10,563 bases of DNA from Bacteroidia bacterium (GCA_025060275.1 JANXCJ010000066.1:1-10563), one strand, 5' to 3'; numbered from the stretch's first letter, positions 1 through 7,079 are shown. Notes: generated by a model from the sequence alone, not told the origin. Translations and numbers: made by a program.

Positions 1-221
1 AGAGCATGTAAAAAACTAAGAAAAATGAGAATGGTGCCCCACTTCAGTAGCAGCGAGACATCTCCTTGCCGAAGAGGATTGTCAATCACGTAGCGATACA
101 AGTAGGGGCGGAGGGGCTGAAAAAAAGACGCTATTGTAACAAGTAGAAGAGCAATCCAAAATATCCTTCTTCTTTGAATAAGCAGATAAACTAGACGAAA
201 AGCTACCCTCCAACTATTCAC
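1..221 (-). CDS. ABC exporter, N-terminal part (incomplete)
   Basis: The frame opens with GTG at 221 and stays open to the left edge, giving 73 codons. No ATG is available in this frame after an upstream in-frame stop. The start lies 8 nt past the M32 carboxypeptidase stop, so the two are probably co-transcribed. The peptide has a short basic N-terminus, a first hydrophobic segment at about residues 20-34, a loop with QPLRPYLYRYVIDNPLRQGD (residues 35-54), and the start of a second segment. This helix, 'PL.P.L...VID', helix pattern is typical of the transmembrane domain of type I ABC exporters (MsbA/multidrug-like, permease fused to ATPase). The ATPase half would lie outside the window, so the substrate cannot be judged. 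The family call is inference from a short N-terminus. Confidence 0.6.
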   Translation of the reverse strand, partial: MNSWRVAFRLVYLLIQRRRIFWIALLLVTIASFFQPLRPYLYRYVIDNPLRQGDVSLLLKWGTILIFLSFLHA

Positions 222-229
222 CTGTACTG

Positions 230-1735
230 CTAAATAGGTACAGTAAGCCCCTCATATAACTGCGCTACTTTTGTTCGGACATATTCAGTGAAATACTTCA
301 CAGATAAAGGTTCTCCTGTGGCTTGCTGACATAAAGTCTGAGAATCATATAGCCTCCCGTATTGATGGATATGTTTTCGCATCCATTGAAGGGGCACAGT
401 GGCATCTCCTTCTGAGAGCGCCTTTTCCCAATCAGGCTCTTCACGACTTATTGCAGCAGCAAATTGTGCAGCATAAAAGCTACCTAAAGAGTAGGTGGGA
501 AAGTATCCAAAATTTCCCATAGCCCAGTGAATATCTTGCAGTACTCCCTTCGCATTATTCGGTACTTCAAGTCCTAAGTAGGTATAGATTTTCTCGTTCC
601 AGGCGGCAGGTAGGTCTCTTACAGATAACTCTCCATTTATTAGTCCACGCTCCAGCTCAAAGCGTAAGAGAATATGAAGGTGATAGCTTACCTCATCGGA
701 TTGTATGCGAATGAGGTTAGGAGATATTCTATTCACCTTGCGCGTGAGTGTAAGAGGTGTGTAAGAGCTGAGCCAAGCAGGCTGATACTTAGGAAAGACC
801 TTTTGATAGAGGTATTCCCAGAAGGATAGAGCGTTACCTACATGGTTCTCCCAAAAGCGGGATTGCGATTCATGAATACTAAGAGAAGCGCTAAGTGTAG
901 GGGGCCAACCTAAGGGTTCTCTTTGCAGCCCTTGTTCATAAAGCGCATGACCCATCTCGTGCATGGCAGAGCCTAACGCCATTGTAAGGTCCTCCTCAAA
1001 AATCCGAATGGTAAGACGCACATCGTCCGGATTGAATCCTGCACAGAAAGGATGGGCCGAGACATCTATCCGTCCTCGCGAAAGATCATATCCCATCTGG
1101 CGAAGTACTTCTTCTACGAGCTGCCTTTGCGCAGAAGGGGAGAGCTGAAGAGGGGGCCCATCAAGCCCTTCTAATTCCCTATCGTGACACAACCGAATAG
1201 TTTCCATCAGAAAGGGGCGTACTTCTCCGAAGAGCCTTTCCAACTCAGCAGGCGATATGCTTCTCTCATAGAGTCGCAGAAGAGCTTCATACGGTTCTCG
1301 CTCATAGCCCAAGGCTTCTGCTTTCTCTCTAGCAAGTTTTACAAGTTTTTCTAAGTGGGGAGCAAAGAGTTCAAAGTCAGCTTTTTCACGAGCTTCCACC
1401 CACACACCTTGAGCCAGGCTACTTGCCTCTGAGAAAGCCTGCACTAAGGGTGGTGGTATTTTTTCCGCTGGCTCAAATTCCTCTAACAGAATAGAAATGC
1501 TCCGTCTTTCCTCTTCTGTAAAATAATTACTCTCCTGTGCTTCACGAAGAGAAGGAATGAGCCTCTCTGTCAGGTATTGATGAAGTAGGCCCATTAGGCT
1601 ACCTAAAACAGCGGCACGATGCGCAACCCCAGCCTTGGGCATACATACCTCTTGATCCCAAGTGAGCAATTCAATAACACTACTCAAAAGAGCGTGGGTA
1701 CGCAGCTCCTCTTTCAGCTTTTCAACTAATGCCAT
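230..1735 (-). CDS. M32 family (Taq-type) metallocarboxypeptidase
   Basis: This 501-residue protein has the full length usual for family M32. These are zinc carboxypeptidases of the cytoplasm that remove C-terminal residues from peptides. The zinc site is HEMGH at 259-263 (ligands H259 and H263, general base E260). The family motif HESQSR at 288-293 supplies the third ligand, E289. Other M32 signatures are HPF at 228-230, DDVRLT at 237-242, the DEVSYHLHILLRFELE stretch from 347, and YFPTYSLG at 411-418. No signal peptide is visible. The ATG at 1735 sits 4 nt after a perfect TAACTTTG promoter box and no Shine-Dalgarno is present. It lies 19 nt after the stop of the upstream gene, so it may be read both from the operon and from its own promoter. 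A role in general peptide turnover is inferred from the family. Confidence 0.95.
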   Translation of the reverse strand: MALVEKLKEELRTHALLSSVIELLTWDQEVCMPKAGVAHRAAVLGSLMGLLHQYLTERLIPSLREAQESNYFTEEERRSISILLEEFEPAEKIPPPLVQAFSEASSLAQGVWVEAREKADFELFAPHLEKLVKLAREKAEALGYEREPYEALLRLYERSISPAELERLFGEVRPFLMETIRLCHDRELEGLDGPPLQLSPSAQRQLVEEVLRQMGYDLSRGRIDVSAHPFCAGFNPDDVRLTIRIFEEDLTMALGSAMHEMGHALYEQGLQREPLGWPPTLSASLSIHESQSRFWENHVGNALSFWEYLYQKVFPKYQPAWLSSYTPLTLTRKVNRISPNLIRIQSDEVSYHLHILLRFELERGLINGELSVRDLPAAWNEKIYTYLGLEVPNNAKGVLQDIHWAMGNFGYFPTYSLGSFYAAQFAAAISREEPDWEKALSEGDATVPLQWMRKHIHQYGRLYDSQTLCQQATGEPLSVKYFTEYVRTKVAQLYEGLTVPI

Positions 1736-1739
1736 GAGG

Positions 1740-1747
1740 CAAAGTTA
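1740..1747 (-). promoter_or_regulatory. TAnnTTTG -7 box for the M32 gene
   Basis: TAACTTTG, a perfect match to the Bacteroidota sigma-A -7 consensus, lies 4 nt before the ATG at 1735. At the usual distance the transcript would begin at or next to the start codon. No clear -33 TTG element is seen. Confidence 0.6.
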
Positions 1748-1754
1748 GTTCAGT

Positions 1755-2357
1755 TTAGCGAGTAACTCCCCACATCACGTGAATTTCTATAAGGACTCGT
1801 CGCAGCTTAGAGCCTTCATAAAAATCTTGATTAGATGGAGGCTTACGAAGGATATTGGTAAGCCCTATCTCATAGTGCGCGCTAAAGCCTGTCGTACCAA
1901 ACTGAACTGGCAATTCTATAGTAAGCCCCAGCGGCAAAAAAGCATACCATGTATTGGGCTTTCGCCCTTTATCAAGAGAAAGTCCTAGCTGTTGGTATCT
2001 GTACCCTCCTATGATGCCTGTTTTAGGGTAAAATACCTGCCAGCGCGGCCCAAATCTGAAGGCAGCTTCTACAGCTTTGTAAGCAGTGATTTGCCCAGGC
2101 CGAAAGTCTCGGTTAACAAAAGGCAGACGCACCTCAGAGGGACCTCCCTTATACACCCACAAGAAAGCCATCTCCCATCCTGCCCCCCACCAGTAATTTT
2201 TAGCATGGAGCCCCACAGCAGCGTCAGAAAACCACCCCGCTGGAACAGGCTCACCTTTATCCATAGCATAGTTGAATCGCCCCTGAAAAAGTAATCCAAT
2301 TCCTTTCTGTGCCCATAGTAGATTACACAGAAACACCCATTTCACGAAGGAGCCCAT
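1755..2357 (-). CDS. Exported small protein, probable outer-membrane beta-barrel
   Basis: I do not recognise the family. The 200-residue product begins with a compact signal peptide: K6, a hydrophobic run, then WA|QK with cleavage after A16 and Gln at +1. The mature part is rich in Tyr, Trp, Phe and Gly. It shows alternating hydrophobic/polar strands, for example around WWGAGWEMAFLWVY, GIIGGYRYQQLGLSL and the last strand LRRVLIEIHVMWGV, as expected of a small outer-membrane barrel. The ATG at 2357 lies inside the dapD 3' end (35-nt overlap). GTG codon 5 (2345) is an alternative that still leaves a plausible signal peptide. Translational coupling to dapD is likely. The barrel assignment is inference from composition and strand pattern only. 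Confidence 0.7.
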   Translation of the reverse strand: MGSFVKWVFLCNLLWAQKGIGLLFQGRFNYAMDKGEPVPAGWFSDAAVGLHAKNYWWGAGWEMAFLWVYKGGPSEVRLPFVNRDFRPGQITAYKAVEAAFRFGPRWQVFYPKTGIIGGYRYQQLGLSLDKGRKPNTWYAFLPLGLTIELPVQFGTTGFSAHYEIGLTNILRKPPSNQDFYEGSKLRRVLIEIHVMWGVTR

Positions 2358-3150
2358 TGAGTCCTAATTTTTCCTCATGTTTCTCTTCTCGCCAACCAAT
2401 GATCAAGGCACAGGGTAGAGTAAAAGTACCCTTCGGAAAGTTCTTTTGGCGTCCGCCTCCCACTACGATAGCGCGAGGGGGGACGTAACCCTTGTACTCC
2501 CTGCCTTCTTCAGTCGTAGCATCTATGATAGGAATGCTTGCAGTAAGGATCGTTCCTGCCCCTATCACAGCTTTTTCGCCCACATGTATTCCTTCTACTA
2601 CTATAGCTCGGCTGCCAATAAAAACTCCATCCTCAATAATCACAGGTTGGGCTTGGGGCGGCTCAAGGACACCTCCGATCCCTACTCCTCCACTGATATG
2701 CACATTTTTCCCCACTTGCGCGCAGGAGCCTACTGTGGCCCACGTATCCACCATGGTATTTTCACCTACATATGCACCAATATTCACATAGGAGGGCATG
2801 AGGATGACGCCAGGCGCCAAGTAACTGCCATACCGCGCCACTGCTGGCGGCACCACGCGAACACCCTTGGGGAAACTCCGCTTAGGAGGTATCTTGTCAT
2901 AAAAGTGGAGAGAGCCAGCTTCCAAAGGTTCTGCCTGCCGGAGGCGAAAGTAAAAAAGAATAGCTTGTTTTACCCATGTGTGAGTCTCCCATTTACCATC
3001 GGAAGTAGGAGAAGCACAGCGAAGCCTGCCAGCATCCAGAGCTGCTATGACTTGTTTTATGGCTTTCTGATAAGAGCTTCTCCGAAGCAGAGTAGGCTCC
3101 TCCCCTGCTTCCTGAATCTGTCTCTCTATTGTTCGCCAATAGGTCTCCAT
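2323..3150 (-). CDS. dapD: 2,3,4,5-tetrahydropyridine-2,6-dicarboxylate N-succinyltransferase
   Basis: DapD transfers succinyl from succinyl-CoA to tetrahydrodipicolinate in the succinylase branch of lysine and meso-diaminopimelate synthesis, in the cytoplasm. The 275-residue length fits the family. An N-terminal helical domain (about 1-95) precedes a left-handed beta-helix of hexapeptide repeats (about 100-210). Signature stretches are VVPPAVARYGSYLAP (99-113), MPSYVNIGAYV (118-128), MVDTWATVGSCAQVG (133-147), SGGVGIGGVLEP (153-164) and IEDGVFIGSR (172-181), all characteristic of DapD. A C-terminal segment follows. The ATG lies 3 nt after the thioesterase stop and no promoter box is seen, so it is read as the second gene of that operon. 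The succinyl rather than acetyl preference is inferred from the close match to the DapD rather than the DapH type. Confidence 0.96.
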   Translation of the reverse strand: METYWRTIERQIQEAGEEPTLLRRSSYQKAIKQVIAALDAGRLRCASPTSDGKWETHTWVKQAILFYFRLRQAEPLEAGSLHFYDKIPPKRSFPKGVRVVPPAVARYGSYLAPGVILMPSYVNIGAYVGENTMVDTWATVGSCAQVGKNVHISGGVGIGGVLEPPQAQPVIIEDGVFIGSRAIVVEGIHVGEKAVIGAGTILTASIPIIDATTEEGREYKGYVPPRAIVVGGGRQKNFPKGTFTLPCALIIGWREEKHEEKLGLNGLLREMGVSV

Positions 3151-3153
3151 TAC

Positions 3154-3657
3154 TCAAGTGAGCTTCAGAGTAGAAGCCTTGTTTGGATCAAGTTTTCCTG
3201 CCATGATGAGGCGCATTTCCCTTCGCCTGAGAGCACTTTCATATTGCCGTATTTCCTCTTCCGTCTCAGGTATTACAGGAGGTACGGGGATAGGGCATCC
3301 ACTTTGATCTATGGCTACGAAAGTATAATAGGCCTCATTAGAGAGTCTTCTTTCATTATGCGGTAAGCTCTGGGCATATACCCGTAGATAAGTCTCCATA
3401 GAGGTATTGAAGGCGCGCGTTACATAGGCCTCTATGGTCAAAAGCTCTCCTACTCGGATAGCCGAACGAAAACTTACATAATCCACAGCTGCTGTTACAC
3501 ATACTCTCTGCGAATGGCGATAAGCCGCTATGGCAGCAGCTATATCCATCCAGTAGAGAAGCTGCCCCCCCATGAGATTACCCAAAGCATTAGCATGATT
3601 AGGAAAAACCATTTCTGTGAGGACAGTAAAGGAGGCACGCGCAGGCTTGGGCTCCAC
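3154..3657 (-). CDS. Hotdog-fold acyl-CoA thioesterase (YciA/ACOT type)
   Basis: This protein hydrolyses acyl-CoA esters to free acid and CoA in the cytoplasm. The signature is NHANALGNLMGGQLLYWMD (residues 20-38), with the conserved Asn of 'HANALGN' and the Asp of 'WMD' that form the active site in this family. It is followed by 'VTAAVDYVSFRSAI', typical of YciA/acyl-CoA hydrolase hotdog domains. I place the start at GTG 3657 (167 residues). A perfect TACCTTTG box at 3662-3669 lies exactly 4 nt before it, as at the M32 and 9997 genes. The longer ATG start at 3672 (172 residues) would lie upstream of the inferred transcript start; both starts keep the whole domain. The C-terminal 40 residues are charged and helical. 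It is the first gene of the operon with dapD. Substrate chain length cannot be read from the sequence. Confidence 0.9.
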   Translation of the reverse strand: MEPKPARASFTVLTEMVFPNHANALGNLMGGQLLYWMDIAAAIAAYRHSQRVCVTAAVDYVSFRSAIRVGELLTIEAYVTRAFNTSMETYLRVYAQSLPHNERRLSNEAYYTFVAIDQSGCPIPVPPVIPETEEEIRQYESALRRREMRLIMAGKLDPNKASTLKLT

Positions 3658-3661
3658 AGAG

Positions 3662-3669
3662 CAAAGGTA
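3662..3669 (-). promoter_or_regulatory. TAnnTTTG -7 box for the thioesterase-dapD operon
   Basis: TACCTTTG lies inside the first codons of the longer thioesterase reading frame (ATG 3672) and 4 nt before the in-frame GTG at 3657. The geometry repeats that of other genes here and favours the shorter start. No clear -33 element is seen. Confidence 0.5.
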
Positions 3670-3760
3670 CATTAGGCTTGGTAAAGTACATGTGGAAGTC
3701 GTTTCCTCAGCTTGAGAAAGATAGAAATGTGGAAAATGACAGGGTTATTTTCCTGCTTTT

Positions 3761-3774
3761 TGCCTTAATATTGG
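3761..3774 (+). promoter_or_regulatory. Possible -7 box (one mismatch) before the repeat-protein gene
   Basis: TAATATTG within this stretch (3767-3774 by my count) differs from TAnnTTTG at one base and ends about 6 nt before the ATG at 3780. A second one-mismatch box, TAGGCTTG, lies at 3673-3680 ahead of ATG 3690. Neither is convincing alone; the signal peptide favours the first. Confidence 0.25.
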
Positions 3775-3779
3775 GGCAA

Positions 3780-5450
3780 ATGTCTCGTCTTTTTTTTATA
3801 TCTTGTTTATTGGTGGGGTGGGTATGGTCACAGGATTTGCAGAGTGCGCCTCGCTGTAGGGGACCTGAATGTACAGAGCGCATAAGGGTAGAGGAGAAAC
3901 AAAAACGCCATAGATTGCGGCGCAAAGCTGAGACGCGGGTAGATAGGTTTGGGCGTCCCAAACCCAGCCGCAGGGCGGAAAGATTTCGTCCATTCGTATA
4001 TAGCCCACGGCACAAGCCCATGGAACGATGGGAGGCTTTTACTCCCTATTCTCCTCCTGTGAAGCATAAGCCTCGGATAGCCGAGCGCCAGCGAACCCCT
4101 TCCCTCGCAGTTATTCGTTCCCCCCGACGGATGGAGAGATTGAAGCCTCCTGTCGCTTCTGTACCCCATAAGCAGCGGGCAGAAAAGTTAGACTTCCCCT
4201 TTTTCCCCCTGCGCCACAAGCAACGGGCGGAAAAACAAAGTTGGCTTCTTTCCCCTCCTACCCATCGTCAGCGAGCTGAGAGATATGCCCCCCCAATAAA
4301 GCAAGTACCTCATTCCCAGCGATCAGAACGACACTTTATTCCTTCACCCCACACACGCCACCCACAAAGAGCAGAAAGACAAACTTCCCCTTCTTTTAGA
4401 CCCCAGCATAAACAGCGAGCTGAAAAAGTTTCCCCTATTCTCCCTTATCCTCTCCATAAGCCGAAAAGAGCCGAGCGGTATTCTTACTTTTCCCCCCAGC
4501 TTTCTCATCAACCTGCCCCTGAGAGGGTACTCTATCCTCGTAGGCCTCCTCGTCATCGGCGCTCTCCTGGAGGGGGTTGTGCTCCGCCTCCTATCCCACA
4601 TAGTAACTACGCAGAAGCTCTATCATGTAAGCCCCCGCGTATGCCCAGAATAGACTTTGACAGATACACTTGTAGGAGTATTCCTATTCCTCATAAAAAT
4701 TTTGATAAGTATTCATGCAGTGCACCTATTGTAAATCATTATTTTCCGAAGCGTTCGGAGCGCTTAGCCTGTGCTCCTCCGTCCCTTAGACACAAAAATT
4801 TTGACAGATACAGGTGCAGCCAGGTGAAAATTGCACATCGCAATCCTCGCCAGTACAAGGTATCCTGTGATGCCCATAGAAGGGGTACATACACAGCTAC
4901 CGAACGCTTAGCACATGATCTGAGATATCTCTTCACTAATCACAGGAAGCATTGTGAAGTCATGAGTGCCTATACTGGTGTAGCTACGGGAGAATGGGTA
5001 AATACTCGGGAGTACGGTAGAGTACCCGTAGCAGGCGTGAAGATGGGATGGAGAGTGTATGTATTTGCACATTTTTACGACAGGAAGGGTAAATTTCTGA
5101 AGAAACCTCGCATAGAGAAGCGGAAAGTTTGGGCCGTTAAGCAGTTAGAGGTTTGGACCTTCCAACCTGTGAAAGGAAAAAGAGGCCGCCGTCGGTATAT
5201 AAGGGGGCTTCCCGGAATAGAAGGCTTTGGGATGCAAGGAAATGTGATGCTTGTCAAAAAGCGTCTCTCTGTTGAAGAAACCAAAGCCATTCAGATTGAG
5301 AAGTTCATTCGTAAGCGTCAAATAGCATGGCTTGTCATGGCTTATCCAGAGGAGCGTGTCAGGCTCTCCGAGTGGCTCAAAAAGTATGCGGGACCTAAAC
5401 CAAGGTACCTGTGGCCTGGCATAGATTACAGGCTTTTAGAGATATGGTGA
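3780..5450 (+). CDS. Exported basic repeat protein with 16-residue H-x-Q-R-A-E-[RK] repeats, unknown function
   Basis: I do not recognise this 556-residue protein. A signal peptide (MSRLFFISCLLVGWVWS|Q, cleavage after residue 17) supports the ATG at 3780; TTG 3678 and ATG 3690 are in frame but would bury it. After a basic linker come twelve repeats centred on Glu 67, 82, 102, 119, 135, 151, 167, 183, 199, 215, 232 and 248. Six consecutive intervals are exactly 16. The anchor is H-x-Q-R-[AS]-E-[RK], joined by variable Pro- and aromatic-rich spacers. Residues 267-363 carry a related block with one Cys per unit (C267, 283, 298, 313, 331, 346, 363) around H-K-N-F-D-[RK]-Y-x-C. Residues about 370-556 form a non-repetitive, basic domain, probably mixed alpha/beta. 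It is strongly cationic throughout. No lipobox or type IX sorting signal is evident. Location is probably periplasm or cell surface. It stands alone between divergent and convergent neighbours. Confidence 0.85.
   Translation: MSRLFFISCLLVGWVWSQDLQSAPRCRGPECTERIRVEEKQKRHRLRRKAETRVDRFGRPKPSRRAERFRPFVYSPRHKPMERWEAFTPYSPPVKHKPRIAERQRTPSLAVIRSPRRMERLKPPVASVPHKQRAEKLDFPFFPLRHKQRAEKQSWLLSPPTHRQRAERYAPPIKQVPHSQRSERHFIPSPHTRHPQRAERQTSPSFRPQHKQRAEKVSPILPYPLHKPKRAERYSYFSPQLSHQPAPERVLYPRRPPRHRRSPGGGCAPPPIPHSNYAEALSCKPPRMPRIDFDRYTCRSIPIPHKNFDKYSCSAPIVNHYFPKRSERLACAPPSLRHKNFDRYRCSQVKIAHRNPRQYKVSCDAHRRGTYTATERLAHDLRYLFTNHRKHCEVMSAYTGVATGEWVNTREYGRVPVAGVKMGWRVYVFAHFYDRKGKFLKKPRIEKRKVWAVKQLEVWTFQPVKGKRGRRRYIRGLPGIEGFGMQGNVMLVKKRLSVEETKAIQIEKFIRKRQIAWLVMAYPEERVRLSEWLKKYAGPKPRYLWPGIDYRLLEIW
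3975..4530 (+). repeat. Coding tandem repeat, about 48 bp per unit (12 units)
   Basis: These are the nucleotides for residues 66-250 of the repeat protein. Anchor heptads begin at 4167, 4215, 4263, 4311, 4359 and 4407, exactly 48 bp apart. The anchors are spelled with different codons (CAT/CAC, CAG/CAA, CGG/CGA/AGA, GAA/GAG), so the units are old duplications kept by selection on the protein, not fresh DNA slippage. Confidence 0.85.
4578..4868 (+). repeat. Second coding repeat block with one Cys per unit
   Basis: These are the nucleotides for residues 267-363. Seven Cys residues are spaced 16, 15, 15, 18, 15 and 17 apart. Three units share H-[KS]-N-[FY]; the clearest, HKNFD[RK]Y, occurs at residues 305-311 and 338-344. 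The period matches the upstream block, suggesting a common origin. Confidence 0.7.
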
Positions 5451-5520
5451 GAGGAGAAGCCAAACTATTCGTAGAGGCTGCCATCAAATAGAGTAAGAAC
5501 TCCCTATTCTGGTCTCCCTC

Positions 5521-5631
5521 CTATCCAAGGGGGGTAAAATCAGGAGGATAATAAGCATAGTAAATCATCCACAAAGTGATCCCCGTAGCTCCATGAATTT
5601 CACTTATTCCTCTCTTTTCTTGAAAGGCCAT
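5521..5631 (-). CDS. Doubtful small ORF after the OstA-like gene
   Basis: A 36-codon frame starts with ATG at 5631, inside the last codons of the OstA-like gene in another frame, and ends with TAG at 5521. Most of it fills the otherwise empty convergent gap. It encodes a peptide with a short hydrophobic aromatic stretch (ITLWMIYYAYY) and a proline-rich end. The frame stays open farther upstream (ATG 5676), but only as a shadow of the OstA-like gene. No promoter box or Shine-Dalgarno is present. It may be a small membrane peptide, a gene remnant or chance. Confidence 0.18.
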   Translation of the reverse strand: MAFQEKRGISEIHGATGITLWMIYYAYYPPDFTPLG

Positions 5632-7079
5632 CTGGGCTGCTGATGTGCCCATAACCATTGCATACCTTTTATCCATAGGGGGTCCCTGAGAATAGTTCTG
5701 ATAGGCCAGAACCTCCCTTGCGGCTTCTCACTCAGTTTTACATATATAGGGTGTTGAAGGGAGTCTAATTCTATGTAAAGCTCCGACCCTAAGGCATAAT
5801 GACCGCCTTCCCAGTAGATACCCTTAGACTGATAATACACTGTTTGAACCCTATGGTGGAAGAAAAGGTGGCGTAAGTGCCCCTCTTTATCCCATACAGC
5901 AAGAGCTGAGTCTCCTTTTACTTGATGGAAAAAGCGGAGGAAAGTATCTGCTTCTATGAGGAGTTTTACTTCGCCTTCAGCCCAACCTGTGTCAGGCCTA
6001 TTGTAAGAGAGCTTGAGGTCAAGCTTATCTGCCCACAACTGCATCGCGCTATCTGCAAGCCATACATTTTCTCTCAGCCAGACGAATTGCCTAAGAGTAT
6101 CATAAATAAGGGTTTCTGCTTTTGCGAGTAGGGGAGGGCGGAGGAGCTCTACATCACCTACGGCTACCACAAGCGTACCCTTTCCCTCTATCCACTTGGC
6201 TTGAAGAAAGACAGTCTGCACGCTGTCTTCCCAGTACAACGCAGCATTATCCCACACAGTGAGTGTATCATGATGCCAACGCACGGTATCTCCCCAACCA
6301 AAACCCTTTTTGCCCCGTAGAGCATATCTCACTCTGCAATATCCCTCTACTGAATCTTTACTGGGGACTATATAGGCTACTTCCATTGTGCCCCAGTGGA
6401 GAGAATCCCGGTAAGCTACACTATCGGAGAGAAATATTTCACCCGTGAGCCGATTCCAAGTAGCCTTTTTAGCGTAGAGCGTGTCATGCCTTAGGGTATC
6501 ATAAACCACAAGGGGAGTAGGAAAGATAGCCGTATACCTCTGCACATCATAGATGAGTGAGTCACTTAAGCCATAGCTACTTTGTTTATAAAGCCGGACT
6601 CGTCCGCCAAAATAAGCCTTCTCTTCAGGGATAGAGTAATAGCCCCTCTCACTATAGATGATACCCGTAGTATCTCTAAGAGTACCTTCGCTTTCATAAT
6701 AAAGCAGCTGGCTCGTCCTGTCATATTGTATGCGGGGAGCCCTAAGCTCTGCAGGGGGAAAATAAGCCCTTACCCCCCCTTCGTATGCAAGCCTTTTGCT
6801 TTGTGGGTCGTACCATAACCGTTCAGCATGGATAATCCCCGACTGACCTACTATGGTCTGAGTAGTGCCAAGAGCTGTAAAGGCTCCATCCACTGTGAGG
6901 ATAGCTTCTTGGCAGAGGAGAGTGAGGGTATCTTGCCGCAATCGCACCCCTCCTTGAAGCACTCTTCTCTCAGGAGTGCCACCTAACTCTTCTGCATTTT
7001 CTATCTCTACCGCTTTGCTCTGGGCATAAAGAGGAAAAACTAAGAGCAAGCCTATCTCCCAGCGCGTTCTCTTGCACAT
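5604..7079 (-). CDS. OstA-like (LptA-fold) periplasmic protein
   Basis: This is a Bacteroidota OstA-like protein. The OstA/LptA domain forms stacked beta-strands that shield lipid A acyl chains while lipopolysaccharide crosses the periplasm from the LptBFG(C) exporter to LptD. The product has 491 residues from the ATG at 7079, with signal peptide MCKRTRWEIGLLLVFPLYA|Q. The rest is a long series of short beta repeats of the 'A..L.YD.....L...G.V.....' kind, for example IIHAERLWYDPQSKRLAYEG and ETLIYDTLRQFVWLRENVWL, throughout its length. This start overlaps the upstream stop as TAATG, a classic coupled start. ATG 7106 would add nine residues ahead of the signal peptide and is less likely. It is much longer than proteobacterial LptA, as usual for this phylum. 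The LPS-transport role is inferred from the family. Confidence 0.88.
   Translation of the reverse strand: MCKRTRWEIGLLLVFPLYAQSKAVEIENAEELGGTPERRVLQGGVRLRQDTLTLLCQEAILTVDGAFTALGTTQTIVGQSGIIHAERLWYDPQSKRLAYEGGVRAYFPPAELRAPRIQYDRTSQLLYYESEGTLRDTTGIIYSERGYYSIPEEKAYFGGRVRLYKQSSYGLSDSLIYDVQRYTAIFPTPLVVYDTLRHDTLYAKKATWNRLTGEIFLSDSVAYRDSLHWGTMEVAYIVPSKDSVEGYCRVRYALRGKKGFGWGDTVRWHHDTLTVWDNAALYWEDSVQTVFLQAKWIEGKGTLVVAVGDVELLRPPLLAKAETLIYDTLRQFVWLRENVWLADSAMQLWADKLDLKLSYNRPDTGWAEGEVKLLIEADTFLRFFHQVKGDSALAVWDKEGHLRHLFFHHRVQTVYYQSKGIYWEGGHYALGSELYIELDSLQHPIYVKLSEKPQGRFWPIRTILRDPLWIKGMQWLWAHQQPRWPFKKREE

Noticed and set aside
266..273. TACTTTTG on the plus strand, a match to the -7 consensus
   Set aside because: It lies antisense inside the M32 gene with no plus-strand gene after it; it shows the level of chance matches.
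2446..3366. 306-codon open frame on the plus strand opposite dapD and the thioesterase
   Set aside because: Both minus-strand proteins here are strongly conserved families. The antisense frame has no domain pattern and looks like a codon-bias shadow.
3678..3779. In-frame upstream extension of the repeat protein (TTG 3678 or ATG 3690)
   Set aside because: It would place 30-34 residues, including another hydrophobic stretch, before a well-formed signal peptide that ends with Gln at +1.
4167..4430. Regular 48-bp spacing that could suggest a CRISPR array or minisatellite
   Set aside because: The repeated heptads differ at synonymous positions, lie in a continuous reading frame with a signal peptide, and no cas gene is near. 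It is a protein repeat.
5487..5545. Possible hairpins (AATAG/CTATT and CCTCCT/AGGAGG) between the convergent genes
   Set aside because: Stems are only 5-6 bp with loops of 12-19 nt and no T-tract follows, so a terminator call is not supported.
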